In this document: positions 1-8,771 of the stretch, piece after piece
Numbering within the stretch: the stretch's first letter is position 1
How the letters are laid out: every line of letters starts with the position of its first letter
Assembly (NCBI GenBank): GCA_022791975.1
Contig: JAAWAC010000041.1
Location: 124,001-188,000 of the forward strand
Direction of reading: 5' to 3'
Origin: Lachnospiraceae bacterium
GTDB taxonomy: Bacteria > Bacillota > Clostridia > Lachnospirales > Lachnospiraceae
Length of the DNA: 64,000 nt
Notes under the pieces: model-generated
Seen by the model: only the letters and a program-made list of their open reading frames with translations
Database searches by the model: none
What the model was told of the DNA's origin: nothing
Position numbers and translations under genes: made by a program

Positions 1-303
1 AATACCCCCTATGTGGGAGATCAGGATCATATGGGGAGTATGGAACTGCCAGACGGGAGCCCCTGGTTTCGCGGGGAGCATAAAGAGACCTGGGATTGGC
101 GGATTATGCACCTGATGAAAGGGCTGGAGAGGAAGCTTGGCAATTACAGCCATGTGACTTTTATTCCCCTGGCTCTTATGCATGACAGCGCCCATAATTT
201 TGACCAGGGGGAGGCCCTGCACCCCAATGAGAACGGGGATTCCCAGTTTGCCTCCTGCATGTATGGAGTGTATTGTGGAACGCTGGAGGGACAACTGCGG
301 TAA
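1..303 (+). CDS. SGNH/GDSL-like hydrolase, C-terminal fragment
   Basis: The reading frame is open from base 1, so this is the tail of a gene that starts outside the window; the GTG at base 13 in the ORF track is not a real start. About 100 residues remain. The last third contains HPNENG followed by a QFA..MYG stretch, which resembles the C-terminal block with the catalytic histidine in SGNH hydrolases (usually HPN-x-G). The preceding VTFIPLALMHD stretch fits a core strand of such a fold. The family is inferred from this short motif only. The next gene starts 19 bases downstream on the same strand, so they may be co-transcribed. Confidence 0.5.
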   Translation, partial: NTPYVGDQDHMGSMELPDGSPWFRGEHKETWDWRIMHLMKGLERKLGNYSHVTFIPLALMHDSAHNFDQGEALHPNENGDSQFASCMYGVYCGTLEGQLR

Positions 304-322
304 ATAGCGAGGAGAAAATGGT

Positions 323-1999
323 ATGGTGCAACGAATGCATAGACAGATAATCCGGATTCTGGAAAAGGGATATGGGGTGTTTTTCGGGGCAGCCTGCCTG
401 GTTCTGGCCCTGTTTTGCTTTTATCATCTGGATGTAAAATATGTGGATTCCTGGGACGAGGCTCGCCACGGGGTAAACGCCTATGAAATGCTGGAGAATG
501 GAAATTTTATCCAACACACCTATAATTATGAGGTGGATACCTGGAATCTGAAGCCCCCTTTAAGCTATTGGGGGATTCTCCTGGGGTTTGGGATGTTTGG
601 CTGTTCTGTATTTGGGCTTCGGTTCTATTCGGCCCTTTGTTACCTTCTCACAGGAATCGTGACCGGATTGTGGGTGGGGAAAAGAAGCCGGGTCGGGGGC
701 ATCCTGGTTCTGGGCTTTTTCTGTGCCAATACCCTACCTCTGTATGCGCATTTGGCCAGAGCCGGAGACGCGGACAGCCTGTATCTCATGCTGTTTACCT
801 TTGCCATGCTTTCCATGCTGGAGCTCTCGAAGAATAAAAAATATCTCTATGTGTGTGGCCTTTGCTTTTCCCTGGCCTTTTTGACCAAAAGCTGGCATGC
901 TGGCATGCTTGTGGCTATTGGGGGATTGTTTCTTTTGGTCACTGGGGAAATACGTCGTATCAAATGGAAAGAGTGGGGATTGTTTCTGCTGAGCATTTTT
1001 CTGCCCCTGGCCCTGTGGTTTGGATGGAGATATGGGGCGGATGGCCTCATGTTTTTCCGGCAAATGATAGAGGTGGATCTGCTGGCCCGCACGGGAACTG
1101 CCAATTTTGAAGGCCATAGTGGGCCTGTTTCCTTTTACTGGGAGATGGTGTTTGGAAATACGGCCTATATCTATCCCTGGGTACTGGGAGTCTGTGTGCT
1201 GGGCGGTTTGGCTTTGCTTGTGTATTTGATAGCCCAAAGGAATAGAAGCGCAGGCGCAAAGAACGTGGTGCAGGAAAGAGATAAAGACGAAACCAATGGA
1301 ATTTCAGAGAGAACAGCAGGGGAAGGCATTCCGGATAACACATCCAGCTCACTCCTTTGGCAATATGGCTGGGGGCTTGGCCTCTGGTTCGGAGTTGTGT
1401 TCTTTGGATTTTCTCTTATGAAGACCAAGCTGATCTGGTATTGCTATCCGGCCATTGTCCCGGTGTTTGTGCTGGCAGCTTTGATTTTGGGCAAGTGCAT
1501 AGGCTGGGACGGGGGAGAGCCTGGAGAGGAATCCGGGGAGATACAGGAGAATCACACAAAAACTGTAAAAAATTGGAAAAATCAAATATTGCCCGGAATG
1601 CAGCTTTTGCTGATAGTGGGCTGTGTGGTGGTGGTGTTGCATTTTATGAAAGGAGCCTATGAGACGGCGATTCGGGATGTGCATGGAGATGGATTTCAGG
1701 ATTTTCTTAAGCTTAGCGCCAGTCAGGACAGCGCCTATGCCGGGTGGGACGCCTATATCCAGGTGCCCGGGGAGAAGCCGGAGCAGTTGGGGGACTGGGA
1801 CCAGAACCGCCTGTTTCTGGCAGAGATCAGCGGAAACTTCCGCTGTAAGGATGGAGGTGTGGTGGCCTTTTTGCAGGCGGGGCCAGGGTGCGTGATCTAT
1901 CTGGATCGGGAGAATTATGCGGCATTTGCAGAGGAGCTTTGGGACTGTGAGGTGTTGTATTTAAATGAAGGGTATCCTTATGTGGTGCTGGGGCGGTAA
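323..1999 (+). CDS. GT39/ArnT-like membrane glycosyltransferase
   Basis: 558 residues. An N-terminal membrane segment (about residues 15-33) is followed by DSWDEARHG, the acidic first-loop motif typical of PMT/ArnT (GT-C fold) enzymes, which use polyprenyl-phosphate sugars as donors and act on the outer face of the membrane. The conserved KPPLSYW follows. Eight or more hydrophobic segments continue to about residue 440, interrupted by a charged loop near 305-345, and the C-terminus is a soluble domain of about 100 residues. GAGGAG lies about 9 bases before ATG 323. The 3' end overlaps the convergent gene by 22 bases. The acceptor is unknown; a lipid-linked glycan, teichoic acid or protein are all possible. 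Confidence 0.75.
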   Translation: MVQRMHRQIIRILEKGYGVFFGAACLVLALFCFYHLDVKYVDSWDEARHGVNAYEMLENGNFIQHTYNYEVDTWNLKPPLSYWGILLGFGMFGCSVFGLRFYSALCYLLTGIVTGLWVGKRSRVGGILVLGFFCANTLPLYAHLARAGDADSLYLMLFTFAMLSMLELSKNKKYLYVCGLCFSLAFLTKSWHAGMLVAIGGLFLLVTGEIRRIKWKEWGLFLLSIFLPLALWFGWRYGADGLMFFRQMIEVDLLARTGTANFEGHSGPVSFYWEMVFGNTAYIYPWVLGVCVLGGLALLVYLIAQRNRSAGAKNVVQERDKDETNGISERTAGEGIPDNTSSSLLWQYGWGLGLWFGVVFFGFSLMKTKLIWYCYPAIVPVFVLAALILGKCIGWDGGEPGEESGEIQENHTKTVKNWKNQILPGMQLLLIVGCVVVVLHFMKGAYETAIRDVHGDGFQDFLKLSASQDSAYAGWDAYIQVPGEKPEQLGDWDQNRLFLAEISGNFRCKDGGVVAFLQAGPGCVIYLDRENYAAFAEELWDCEVLYLNEGYPYVVLGR

Positions 2000-4137
2000 C
2001 GCCATATCCCCCATACAATCCCCCCACAGAGAAGCAACAGTACAAGGGCCAACAAAATATAGACCTTTTGATTAAAATATGTGGTGACCTGGTATTCGTA
2101 TACGGCGAAGGCCAGGTCGCCATTTTTTTGCTCTTCCCCGGCAATGGTCAGGGTACCCTGGGGATACAGATCCTGATTGCCGGTATGGTAATACAAAAGC
2201 TGGAGGCTGTCCTCCCCGTGAATATAACCGGGCCATAGGGTGATGGTATAGGTGGTCTCCTCTTCTGGAACCACCAGGTCAAAGGAAAAGACATACCACT
2301 TATTTTTTTCCACCATGCCAGACAGGAAACGGTCGTTGTCGTAGACCAGATTACCTTTTTCGTCTGCAATAGACACACAGAAGGCAGATTGGTTGTATTC
2401 TCCCACGGGATTCAGGGCATGGATGGCCAGGCGGTTGAAGGGCTGATCCGTGACAAAGGTCTGGGTATAAACCTCCTCATATTCCTGAATATAGGTGCGG
2501 TCATTGTCATTATCCTGATACTGATGGACCCGGTACAGATTTTCCTCAATGGGAGTTTCCACCAGCTGCTTCTGTCCTAAAATGAGAAGGACCAGCAGAC
2601 AGGCCAGACCGGCACTTAAGGAAATGCGGCCAACAGCCAGGAAATTCCTGATTTCCAGAACCTTCCATATACAGAGAAGCTGGTCTGCCATTAAAACCAG
2701 GGTCAGGAAGAGAAAGCCAATGCTGTAGAGAGGATTGGTTTCCCAGATAAGGTGAAAAGCCATAGCGCCCAAAAGAGACAGCTGGAGAACAAAGGCTGGG
2801 GTTTGTTCCCTGAAACGGCGCCAGGAGAAAAGAATCAGCAGGGCACCAGCTCCCAGGACCAGCATTTGCAGAACCCGGAATACCTGGGCGTAAATGACCA
2901 GCAGGCCGTCCTTATTGCCCAGCAGGTACTCGTAGAGGCGTCCATACTGGCAGGCGCTATTTTCCGCCTCGTAGGTGTCGGTGCCGTCCACCCAGGTATT
3001 CAGAAGCTTGCGTCCCATAAGAGAAAGCATTCCCCCAGGCCCGGCTTCCTTGACCCGCTCCGTCAAAAGCTTGAGATCGGCGCTGACTTTTTCTTCTTTG
3101 GTAGGGAAGCTGTAGGTATACAGCTCGTCCGACTGATCGAAGGCACCGTCCCAACGCATACCCATCATAACCCAGTGGATTGCCGGGAACCCAGTGTTTT
3201 TGTAGTCAAACCTTACATAATGGTTCACCGCGGCGCTCCACAAGCCCAGGGTGAGGGCACAGGAAAGCATAAAAGCCGCCCCGTTGACCAGAAGGGGACG
3301 TAGAGCATGAGACCGGATCTGTTTTTGCAGGGAACAAAAAGCAGCAATGCCTATGGCAATCAGGGCGATCAGAGTGGTGGCCCGAAATTTATAGCCCATG
3401 AGAAGCAAAAAAACTAGAAGAAAAGTCCTGGCAGGCTGAAACCGGTCATTTTTTTGTCTCATTTGGAAAAACAAAAGGAGGGCCCCCATAAAAAAGGGCA
3501 TGGAAAGGGTAGAAGTATAGTAAAATCCTGCCCACACATAGGTGGCCGGGCATGCGGCGCAGAGCAACAGATAGAGAAGATTTGCGGAGGGCTCTTTTCG
3601 GATACAGGTGACAATCCCACTGCCTAGCAGCAAAGAGAGATCCAAAAGCCCTACGTTTAGCAGCTGAACAAACAGCATATAATGATCAGCAGGCAGCCCC
3701 AGAGAAGAGGCCAGGGAGAGAAGCTGGTATGTGAAGATAGTAATGGGGTAATTGTTGGTATAGCGAGCAAAATAGCCATTCTCATAGGTTGGAGATATGG
3801 TGTGGGTGGACAGCATCTCTACAGCCTGATCAAAGGTTTTCAGGGCATCGTAGCGAAGGATGGGCCTAAAATAGAGAAGGAAACCCAGTTGTCCGGCCAG
3901 AATCAGTCCTAGCATTCCCCATTTGGCTAATTTTTGTACAGGCTTTTGGCAGTGGTTCAGCCGCCTGTAAATCAGATAAAGTCCATAAAATAGAAACAAG
4001 ACACCGATCCCTATGAGAAGCAGCCTGATAGCTGGCATGTCGCCGGCCCTCAAAAAGGTACTGTCCCAGCGGACAAAGCCAAAAGCCGCAATATAGAAGG
4101 TAAACAGGGCGAGAAGAAAAAGGGTTAAGCTGTACAT
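1978..4137 (-). CDS. Polytopic GT-C-like membrane protein with C-terminal sandwich domain
   Basis: 719 residues on the minus strand. Roughly a dozen hydrophobic segments occupy residues 1-515. A first-loop region with FDQAVEML and NNYPITIF looks like the acidic loop of GT39/GT-C glycosyltransferases, though the match is weak. Residues about 520-690 form a hydrophilic, beta-rich extracellular domain with several Asn/Asp-rich turns, and a final membrane helix ends the protein. AGGAGGA sits just before the ATG, and a TTGCCT-17-TAAAAT promoter lies upstream on the same strand. It transcribes toward the preceding gene and overlaps it by 22 bases. A role in adding a sugar outside the cell is likely but unproven. 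Confidence 0.6.
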   Translation of the reverse strand: MYSLTLFLLALFTFYIAAFGFVRWDSTFLRAGDMPAIRLLLIGIGVLFLFYGLYLIYRRLNHCQKPVQKLAKWGMLGLILAGQLGFLLYFRPILRYDALKTFDQAVEMLSTHTISPTYENGYFARYTNNYPITIFTYQLLSLASSLGLPADHYMLFVQLLNVGLLDLSLLLGSGIVTCIRKEPSANLLYLLLCAACPATYVWAGFYYTSTLSMPFFMGALLLFFQMRQKNDRFQPARTFLLVFLLLMGYKFRATTLIALIAIGIAAFCSLQKQIRSHALRPLLVNGAAFMLSCALTLGLWSAAVNHYVRFDYKNTGFPAIHWVMMGMRWDGAFDQSDELYTYSFPTKEEKVSADLKLLTERVKEAGPGGMLSLMGRKLLNTWVDGTDTYEAENSACQYGRLYEYLLGNKDGLLVIYAQVFRVLQMLVLGAGALLILFSWRRFREQTPAFVLQLSLLGAMAFHLIWETNPLYSIGFLFLTLVLMADQLLCIWKVLEIRNFLAVGRISLSAGLACLLVLLILGQKQLVETPIEENLYRVHQYQDNDNDRTYIQEYEEVYTQTFVTDQPFNRLAIHALNPVGEYNQSAFCVSIADEKGNLVYDNDRFLSGMVEKNKWYVFSFDLVVPEEETTYTITLWPGYIHGEDSLQLLYYHTGNQDLYPQGTLTIAGEEQKNGDLAFAVYEYQVTTYFNQKVYILLALVLLLLCGGIVWGIWRYRPSTT

Positions 4138-4176
4138 AGATCCTCCTGTATGAAAAGCAAAAATTATTTTTGTTTT

Positions 4177-4205
4177 ATTTTATCCCAATATAAAGAAAAA
4201 GGCAA
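4177..4205 (-). promoter_or_regulatory. Sigma-A-type promoter for the 719-aa membrane protein
   Basis: Read on the minus strand: TTGCCT (4205-4200), a 17-base spacer, then TAAAAT (4182-4177). The -10 matches five of six consensus bases and the -35 four of six. The transcript would start about 30-35 bases before the ATG at 4137, which has a strong AGGAGGA ribosome site. Prediction from sequence only. Confidence 0.55.
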
Positions 4206-4244
4206 AGGATAATGGTACAATTTTGCTGAAAGGAGGGGATTTTC

Positions 4245-4655
4245 ATGTCAAAATACTATATGGCAGAGAATCTAAGAAGATTAAGAACATTTTATGACTA
4301 TCGACAAAAAGAGGTAGCCGATCAACTGCACATTTCCCGTCAAGCTTATTCCAATTATGAGCGGGGAACCCGAATGCCGGATATGCGGATCGCTGTCCGG
4401 TTGGCAGAATTCTATCAAATAACTCTGGACTGTCTGGTTTTAGCCAAAGACCCGGTCAAAAGGCTAATGGATCAGACACGGAGAGAATATAAGGCACTGA
4501 CGCCGGTGGGCAGCCTGATTCCCATAAGCGGGCCTGAGACGAAAATGTTGCTGCGTTACAAGCGGCTTTCCCGGGAGGAGCAGGAGGGAGTACAGGAGTT
4601 TGTCAGATTCCGGGAGGAGCATCTTCGCAAAAAGAACCGAGAGCGGAGAAAATAG
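4245..4655 (+). CDS. XRE-family helix-turn-helix regulator
   Basis: 136 residues. Residues about 7-62 form a Cro/CI-type HTH (KEVADQLHISRQAYSNYERG), the standard DNA-binding fold of XRE regulators. The C-terminal half is charged and likely helical, ending in a basic RRK tail, with no recognised sensor domain. The ribosome site is a strong AAAGGAGGGG before ATG 4245. It stands alone, divergent from the membrane protein on the left and followed by a terminator-like hairpin, directly upstream of the capsule operon promoter. Control of the adjacent operon is plausible by position, but no operator was identified. Confidence 0.85.
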   Translation: MSKYYMAENLRRLRTFYDYRQKEVADQLHISRQAYSNYERGTRMPDMRIAVRLAEFYQITLDCLVLAKDPVKRLMDQTRREYKALTPVGSLIPISGPETKMLLRYKRLSREEQEGVQEFVRFREEHLRKKNRERRK

Positions 4656-4693
4656 GTGCAAAAAAGCCGGCTCATAGACGGCGGGACGAAGTA

Positions 4694-4740
4694 CAGGCCA
4701 AAGGACAGGAAGCTTTGGCCTGCATTCTCCTTCTTTTCCC
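4694..4740 (+). terminator. Rho-independent terminator after the XRE gene
   Basis: CAGGCCAAAG (4694-4703) pairs perfectly with CTTTGGCCTG (4713-4722), a 10-bp stem with a 9-base loop, followed by a pyrimidine-rich tail containing TTCTTTT. The U-tract is interrupted by cytosines, so strength is uncertain. It separates the regulator from the capsule promoter that begins at 4762. Confidence 0.65.
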
Positions 4741-4761
4741 ACTTCTTTCTTGAAAAATTAT

Positions 4762-4790
4762 TTGCTATTCTGTCAAAAACAGTATATAAT
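4762..4790 (+). promoter_or_regulatory. Main promoter of the first polysaccharide operon
   Basis: TTGCTA (4762-4767), a 17-base spacer and a perfect TATAAT (4785-4790). Transcription would begin near 4797, about 30 bases before ATG 4828. The ORF track extends the downstream gene through this promoter to 4750, which argues that the first 26 residues of that ORF are not translated. The same TTGCTA hexamer with a 17-base spacer starts the second module (44511). Confidence 0.75.
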
Positions 4791-4827
4791 GTCACATGTA
4801 TATCTACGGCTTAAGAGGAATAAGAAA

Positions 4828-6696
4828 ATGAATCTGGAACATTTTGTGGAAAAGAACGCGCCCAAAAACAGGATTGCGCTTTTAGTGGTCATGGATATTA
4901 TCCTGATTACCTTATCCGGCTTTTTGGCTTTATATATTCGTTATGATTTTCGCTTCAGCAATATGGAAATGCAGTATGTTCACTATGAGCTGGAGCTACT
5001 GCCACTGAATCTTATTTTTACCCTAATGCTGTTTGTGATGTTTCGGCTGTACCGAAGTGTGTGGCGGTTTGCCAGCAGTACCGAGCTTTTGAATGTGATT
5101 GGGGCCTGTACGGCCAGCATTGCAGTACAGATTTTTTACATGTCTGTTCTCCGGCTGCGTATGCCCATAAGCTATTACCTGATGAAATATGTTTTGCTTA
5201 TTATAGAAATCGGTACCCTGCGGTTTACCTACCGTATTTTGCGGATGATGCAGGAGTGGCGGTTTCGGGAGCATAAGGATTTACGGAAGAGGACCATGGT
5301 GGTAGGCGGCGGCGAGGCGGGAGCCATGATTATCAAGGAGCTGCAAAACAGCCGTTATCTGGACCAGGATGTGTGCTGCGTGGTGGATGACAATGGAGCC
5401 AAGCAGGGGAAATATATCCGGGGCGTGAAAATCATGGGCGGGCGCAAGGATATTTGCCGGTTGGCCCATGAGCTGGAAATCAATGAGATTGTGGTGGCCA
5501 TGCCTTCTGCGCCTCAGCGGGAGATACGGGAGATACTAAATATTTGTAAGGAAACCAACTGTGAAATGAAAGTGTTGCCCGGCCTGTATCAGATGATCAA
5601 GGGTGAGGTTAGCATGTCTAAGCTTAGAAAGGTGGAGATCGAGGATCTTCTGGGTCGGGAACCTATTCGCATTCAGCTGGATCAGATTATGCAATATGTG
5701 TCTGGCAAGGTGGTGCTGGTCACTGGTGGTGGCGGATCCATTGGAAGCGAGCTCTGTCGGCAGATAGCAGCCCACAGTCCCAGACGCCTGATTATTGTGG
5801 ATATTTATGAGAATAATGCCTATGATATTCAGCAGGAATTGAAACACAGTTATCCGGGGTTAGATTTGGTGGTGCTTATCGCTTCTGTGCGGAATACCCA
5901 CCGCATAGAAAGCATTTTTCAAACCTACCAGCCGGAAATTGTCTATCACGCGGCAGCTCATAAACATGTGCCTCTGATGGAGGACAGCCCTAATGAGGCT
6001 ATCAAGAACAATGTATTTGGCACCTACAAGACGGCCAGAGCGGCGGATAAGTATGGGTGCAAGCGCTTTGTGTTGATTTCCACGGACAAGGCGGTAAATC
6101 CCACCAATATTATGGGAGCCTCCAAGCGAATCTGTGAGATGATTGTGCAGACTATGAATAACCGCTCAAAGACAGATTTTGTGGCGGTTCGCTTTGGAAA
6201 TGTGCTGGGAAGCAATGGCAGCGTGTTTCCCCTGTTTAAAAAGCAGATTGAGCAGGGCGGTCCTGTGACAGTGACCCACCCAGATATTATTCGGTATTTT
6301 ATGACTATTCCGGAGGCTGTGTCTTTGGTGCTCCAGGCGGGCGCCTTTGCTAGAGGCGGGGAAATTTTTGTGTTGGATATGGGGGAGCCAGTGCGGATTG
6401 TGGATCTGGCCAAAAACCTGATTCGCCTGTCAGGCTTTAAGCCCTATGAGGATATAGACATTCAGTTTACGGGATTGCGTCCCGGAGAAAAGCTATATGA
6501 GGAGCTTCTTATGAGTGAGGAGGGGCTCCAGGAGACGGAAAATAAGCTGATTCACATAGGGAAGCCCATTGAGATGAATGAGGAGCTCTTTTTGCGGCAG
6601 TTGGAGGAGCTAAAGCGGATTGCCAATGAGGATTCAGCCAATATCCGGCGGAAGGTGAAGGAGATTGTGCCCACCTACGTGATAAAGCAGGAGTAG
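4828..6696 (+). CDS. CapD/PglF-type nucleotide-sugar 4,6-dehydratase
   Basis: 622 residues from ATG 4828, chosen because AAGAGGA precedes it and the longer ORF start would lie inside the promoter. Four membrane helices fill residues about 15-130. A first Rossmann-like region has VVGGGEAGA near 157, and the catalytic SDR domain starts with GGGGSIGSE near 299. STDKAVNPTN near 418 is the Thr-Asp-Lys active site of the large FlaA1/PglF group, which lacks the usual SDR tyrosine. These membrane enzymes convert UDP-GlcNAc to UDP-4-keto-6-deoxy-GlcNAc. It is the first gene of the operon, and its product is a natural substrate for the reductase half of the downstream fusion protein. Confidence 0.9.
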   Translation: MNLEHFVEKNAPKNRIALLVVMDIILITLSGFLALYIRYDFRFSNMEMQYVHYELELLPLNLIFTLMLFVMFRLYRSVWRFASSTELLNVIGACTASIAVQIFYMSVLRLRMPISYYLMKYVLLIIEIGTLRFTYRILRMMQEWRFREHKDLRKRTMVVGGGEAGAMIIKELQNSRYLDQDVCCVVDDNGAKQGKYIRGVKIMGGRKDICRLAHELEINEIVVAMPSAPQREIREILNICKETNCEMKVLPGLYQMIKGEVSMSKLRKVEIEDLLGREPIRIQLDQIMQYVSGKVVLVTGGGGSIGSELCRQIAAHSPRRLIIVDIYENNAYDIQQELKHSYPGLDLVVLIASVRNTHRIESIFQTYQPEIVYHAAAHKHVPLMEDSPNEAIKNNVFGTYKTARAADKYGCKRFVLISTDKAVNPTNIMGASKRICEMIVQTMNNRSKTDFVAVRFGNVLGSNGSVFPLFKKQIEQGGPVTVTHPDIIRYFMTIPEAVSLVLQAGAFARGGEIFVLDMGEPVRIVDLAKNLIRLSGFKPYEDIDIQFTGLRPGEKLYEELLMSEEGLQETENKLIHIGKPIEMNEELFLRQLEELKRIANEDSANIRRKVKEIVPTYVIKQE

Positions 6697-6723
6697 GCAA
6701 GCAGAGCCGGGAGATGGTGATTG

Positions 6724-7233
6724 ATGTGGTATGTCATTCAGGTGCGAACTGGAACAGAGGAGAGCATCCAGATTCAGTGTGAAAAGAATATTTCCGGAAA
6801 GATTCTTAAGGAATGCTTTATTCCCCGCTATGAGGAGCAGCGGAAATATCTGGGGGAATGGCGTATTTGTCAGCGAACGTTGTTTCCAGGGTATCTGTTT
6901 TTGGTGTCGGAGCACTTGGACGAGCTATATCAGAGCCTAAAGCATGTGATTGGCTTGACCAAGCTTTTGGGCACTGGCCGGGAGATTATTCCCCTTTCCC
7001 AGGATGAAATACAGTTCCTTTTGCGTTTTGGAGGGGAGGAACAGCTGGTAAAGCTTTCCCAGGGCATCATTGAGCAATCCCGGGTTCGGGTTCTCCTTGG
7101 CCCTCTTCAGGGAATGGAGGGGTATATCCGGAGGATTGACCGCCACAAGCGGAAGGCTTATCTGGAAATTCCCATGTTTGGAAGGATTTTGAATGCTCAG
7201 GTTGGGCTGGAGATAATGGAGAAATGTGAGTAG
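6724..7233 (+). CDS. loaP: LoaP-type NusG paralogue, processive antiterminator
   Basis: 169 residues from ATG 6724; the track starts one codon earlier at TTG. The NGN fold begins with WYVIQVRTG and contains TLFPGYLF, typical of NusG-family proteins, and residues about 120-155 form a KOW domain (LLGPLQGMEGYIRRI). Size and position as the second gene of a giant polysaccharide operon match LoaP, a NusG specialist that binds a leader hairpin and suppresses termination in long antibiotic and polysaccharide operons of Firmicutes. The likely RNA target is the hairpin at 8837-8874, before the bulk of the operon. Assignment to LoaP rather than another NusG specialist is by family resemblance and context. 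Confidence 0.85.
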   Translation: MWYVIQVRTGTEESIQIQCEKNISGKILKECFIPRYEEQRKYLGEWRICQRTLFPGYLFLVSEHLDELYQSLKHVIGLTKLLGTGREIIPLSQDEIQFLLRFGGEEQLVKLSQGIIEQSRVRVLLGPLQGMEGYIRRIDRHKRKAYLEIPMFGRILNAQVGLEIMEKCE

Positions 7234-7253
7234 GGAAAGGAGAAAGGTTTTAC

Positions 7254-8771
7254 ATGAACGAAGGCCAGAATGCATACGAGAAGGAGATCAATTTAAAGGA
7301 GCTTTTGTTTTACTGCCTGAAAAAGTGGCGCACTATTTTGGCAGCCATGGTTGTTCTGGCTGTGTTAGCTGGGGTGTATAAATATATATCCACAGGTAAG
7401 AGCAATCAGGCAAAGTTGGAAAGACAGGCAGAGGAAGAAAAGGATGGGAAAGAGAAGGTGGAGGATATTCTGGATGAGTCCCAGGATGTCATCAATGAAT
7501 TGAAGGCAGAGCATTACCGGCTGGTGATTGCTCAGTCCGAGGAGGCCCTTGAGAGACAGAAGGATTATCTGGACAACTCTGCAATCATGAAGCTTGATGG
7601 AAATCACTTGCAGACAGGCACTCTGATCTTTTGCATGGATTTTCGGGAGGGAGACAGCGACGCTTTGGATGCTCTGGTGGCAGCCTACCAGGCCTATGTA
7701 ACCGATGGCCGTCTGGCTGGGGAGCTTGAGAAGGCCGGAGAAGGCATTTCCACTGCGGAGCTACAGAAGCTTATTCTCTTTTCCGATGATAAATCCACTG
7801 TACGGCTCCAAAACAGTGGTACCAATGCTGTTGGGAAGAGCATGGGGGAGCTTCAGCTAAAATTGGCCGGACAGCATGTGTTCCAGCTTCGCATATTTGC
7901 ACCAGATGAAAAGCTGTGCAGGAAGTATTTGGAGACAGCAGAGCGTGTTATTTTGGCATATGGGGAGGAGCTACGCCAGGAGGTGGCGGAGCATGGCATT
8001 AAGGTATTATCCTCCACCCAGTCGGAGCAGATGAGCACGTGGATTTCTGATTACCAGAGCCAGCTTTTGGCAGAGTACAGAAGCGCCGTAGATAATCTAA
8101 ATGTTTTACAGACCACCTTAAAGCAGATGGAGGAGCCGGAGGAGCTGTTGGAGGAAGAGGAAGCGCCAGAAGATGAGGACGCAACTCTGGTTCTGGAAAG
8201 TCCTGGAAGATCTGGAATAAAGTTTGCAGTGGTGGGTCTGGTGTTAGGAGCTTTTCTGGGAGCCTTTGTGTGGATGCTGGTGTATATTATGAGCAGCCGG
8301 CTCCAGAGCGTGGATTCCTTTGAGGAAGAGTTTGGCATGAAGCTGGTGGCCAGGATAAGCGGCCAGACCCAGGAGGGAAAGTGGTTCGGTTTTCTGGATC
8401 GATGGATTCAACGAATGGAGGAGGGCGCTTTTGGGAATATTCCCTTTGAGGAGCAGATGAAAATTGCCTCCGCCAATGTAAAAGCCGCTTTAGCCAAAAA
8501 TGAGGACTTGAAAAAAGTTATGCTTGCTGGTACAATAGCGGGGAAAGATGCAGAGGCTATGTGTGCGCAGTTGACGGCAGATGTGGAAGGGGTTGCCTTC
8601 TCCGACTACAAGCAGGTGGTGTTCTGTGCAGCTGATCTGGAGGAGCTTGCCCAATATGATGGGGTGCTGTTCCTGGAGAAAAAAGGCGTATCTGTGTCTG
8701 AGCTTATCCGCCAGGAGCGGGAGCTGGCCAAGTGTCGGAATGTAACGGTGCTAGGAACAGTAGTGGTGTAG
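7254..8771 (+). CDS. Wzz-like polysaccharide co-polymerase with degenerate kinase-like tail
   Basis: 505 residues. One membrane helix near 28-47 and another near 320-345 flank a long, charged, coiled-coil-rich extracellular region, the plan of Wzz/CapA chain-length determinants. After the second helix a cytoplasmic tail of about 155 residues resembles the partner BY-kinase domain in outline (MLAGTIAGKD, a DGVLFLE strand, a final VLGTVVV strand). The Walker A GxxGxGK[ST] and Walker B aspartates are missing, so kinase activity is unlikely. No separate BY-kinase or phosphatase gene appears in the window. AAAGGAG precedes ATG 7254. Role: setting polymer length or export. Confidence 0.75.
   Translation: MNEGQNAYEKEINLKELLFYCLKKWRTILAAMVVLAVLAGVYKYISTGKSNQAKLERQAEEEKDGKEKVEDILDESQDVINELKAEHYRLVIAQSEEALERQKDYLDNSAIMKLDGNHLQTGTLIFCMDFREGDSDALDALVAAYQAYVTDGRLAGELEKAGEGISTAELQKLILFSDDKSTVRLQNSGTNAVGKSMGELQLKLAGQHVFQLRIFAPDEKLCRKYLETAERVILAYGEELRQEVAEHGIKVLSSTQSEQMSTWISDYQSQLLAEYRSAVDNLNVLQTTLKQMEEPEELLEEEEAPEDEDATLVLESPGRSGIKFAVVGLVLGAFLGAFVWMLVYIMSSRLQSVDSFEEEFGMKLVARISGQTQEGKWFGFLDRWIQRMEEGAFGNIPFEEQMKIASANVKAALAKNEDLKKVMLAGTIAGKDAEAMCAQLTADVEGVAFSDYKQVVFCAADLEELAQYDGVLFLEKKGVSVSELIRQERELAKCRNVTVLGTVVV

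Noticed and set aside
176-517. Minus-strand ORF of 113 residues
   Set aside because: It is antisense to two better supported genes and has no family resemblance or ribosome site.
2752-3303. Plus-strand ORF of 183 residues
   Set aside because: Shadow of the minus-strand membrane protein; the composition mirrors its hydrophobic codons.
4750-4827. The 26-codon N-terminal extension of the CapD-like ORF
   Set aside because: It runs through the TTGCTA-17-TATAAT promoter and lacks a ribosome site, while ATG 4828 has one.
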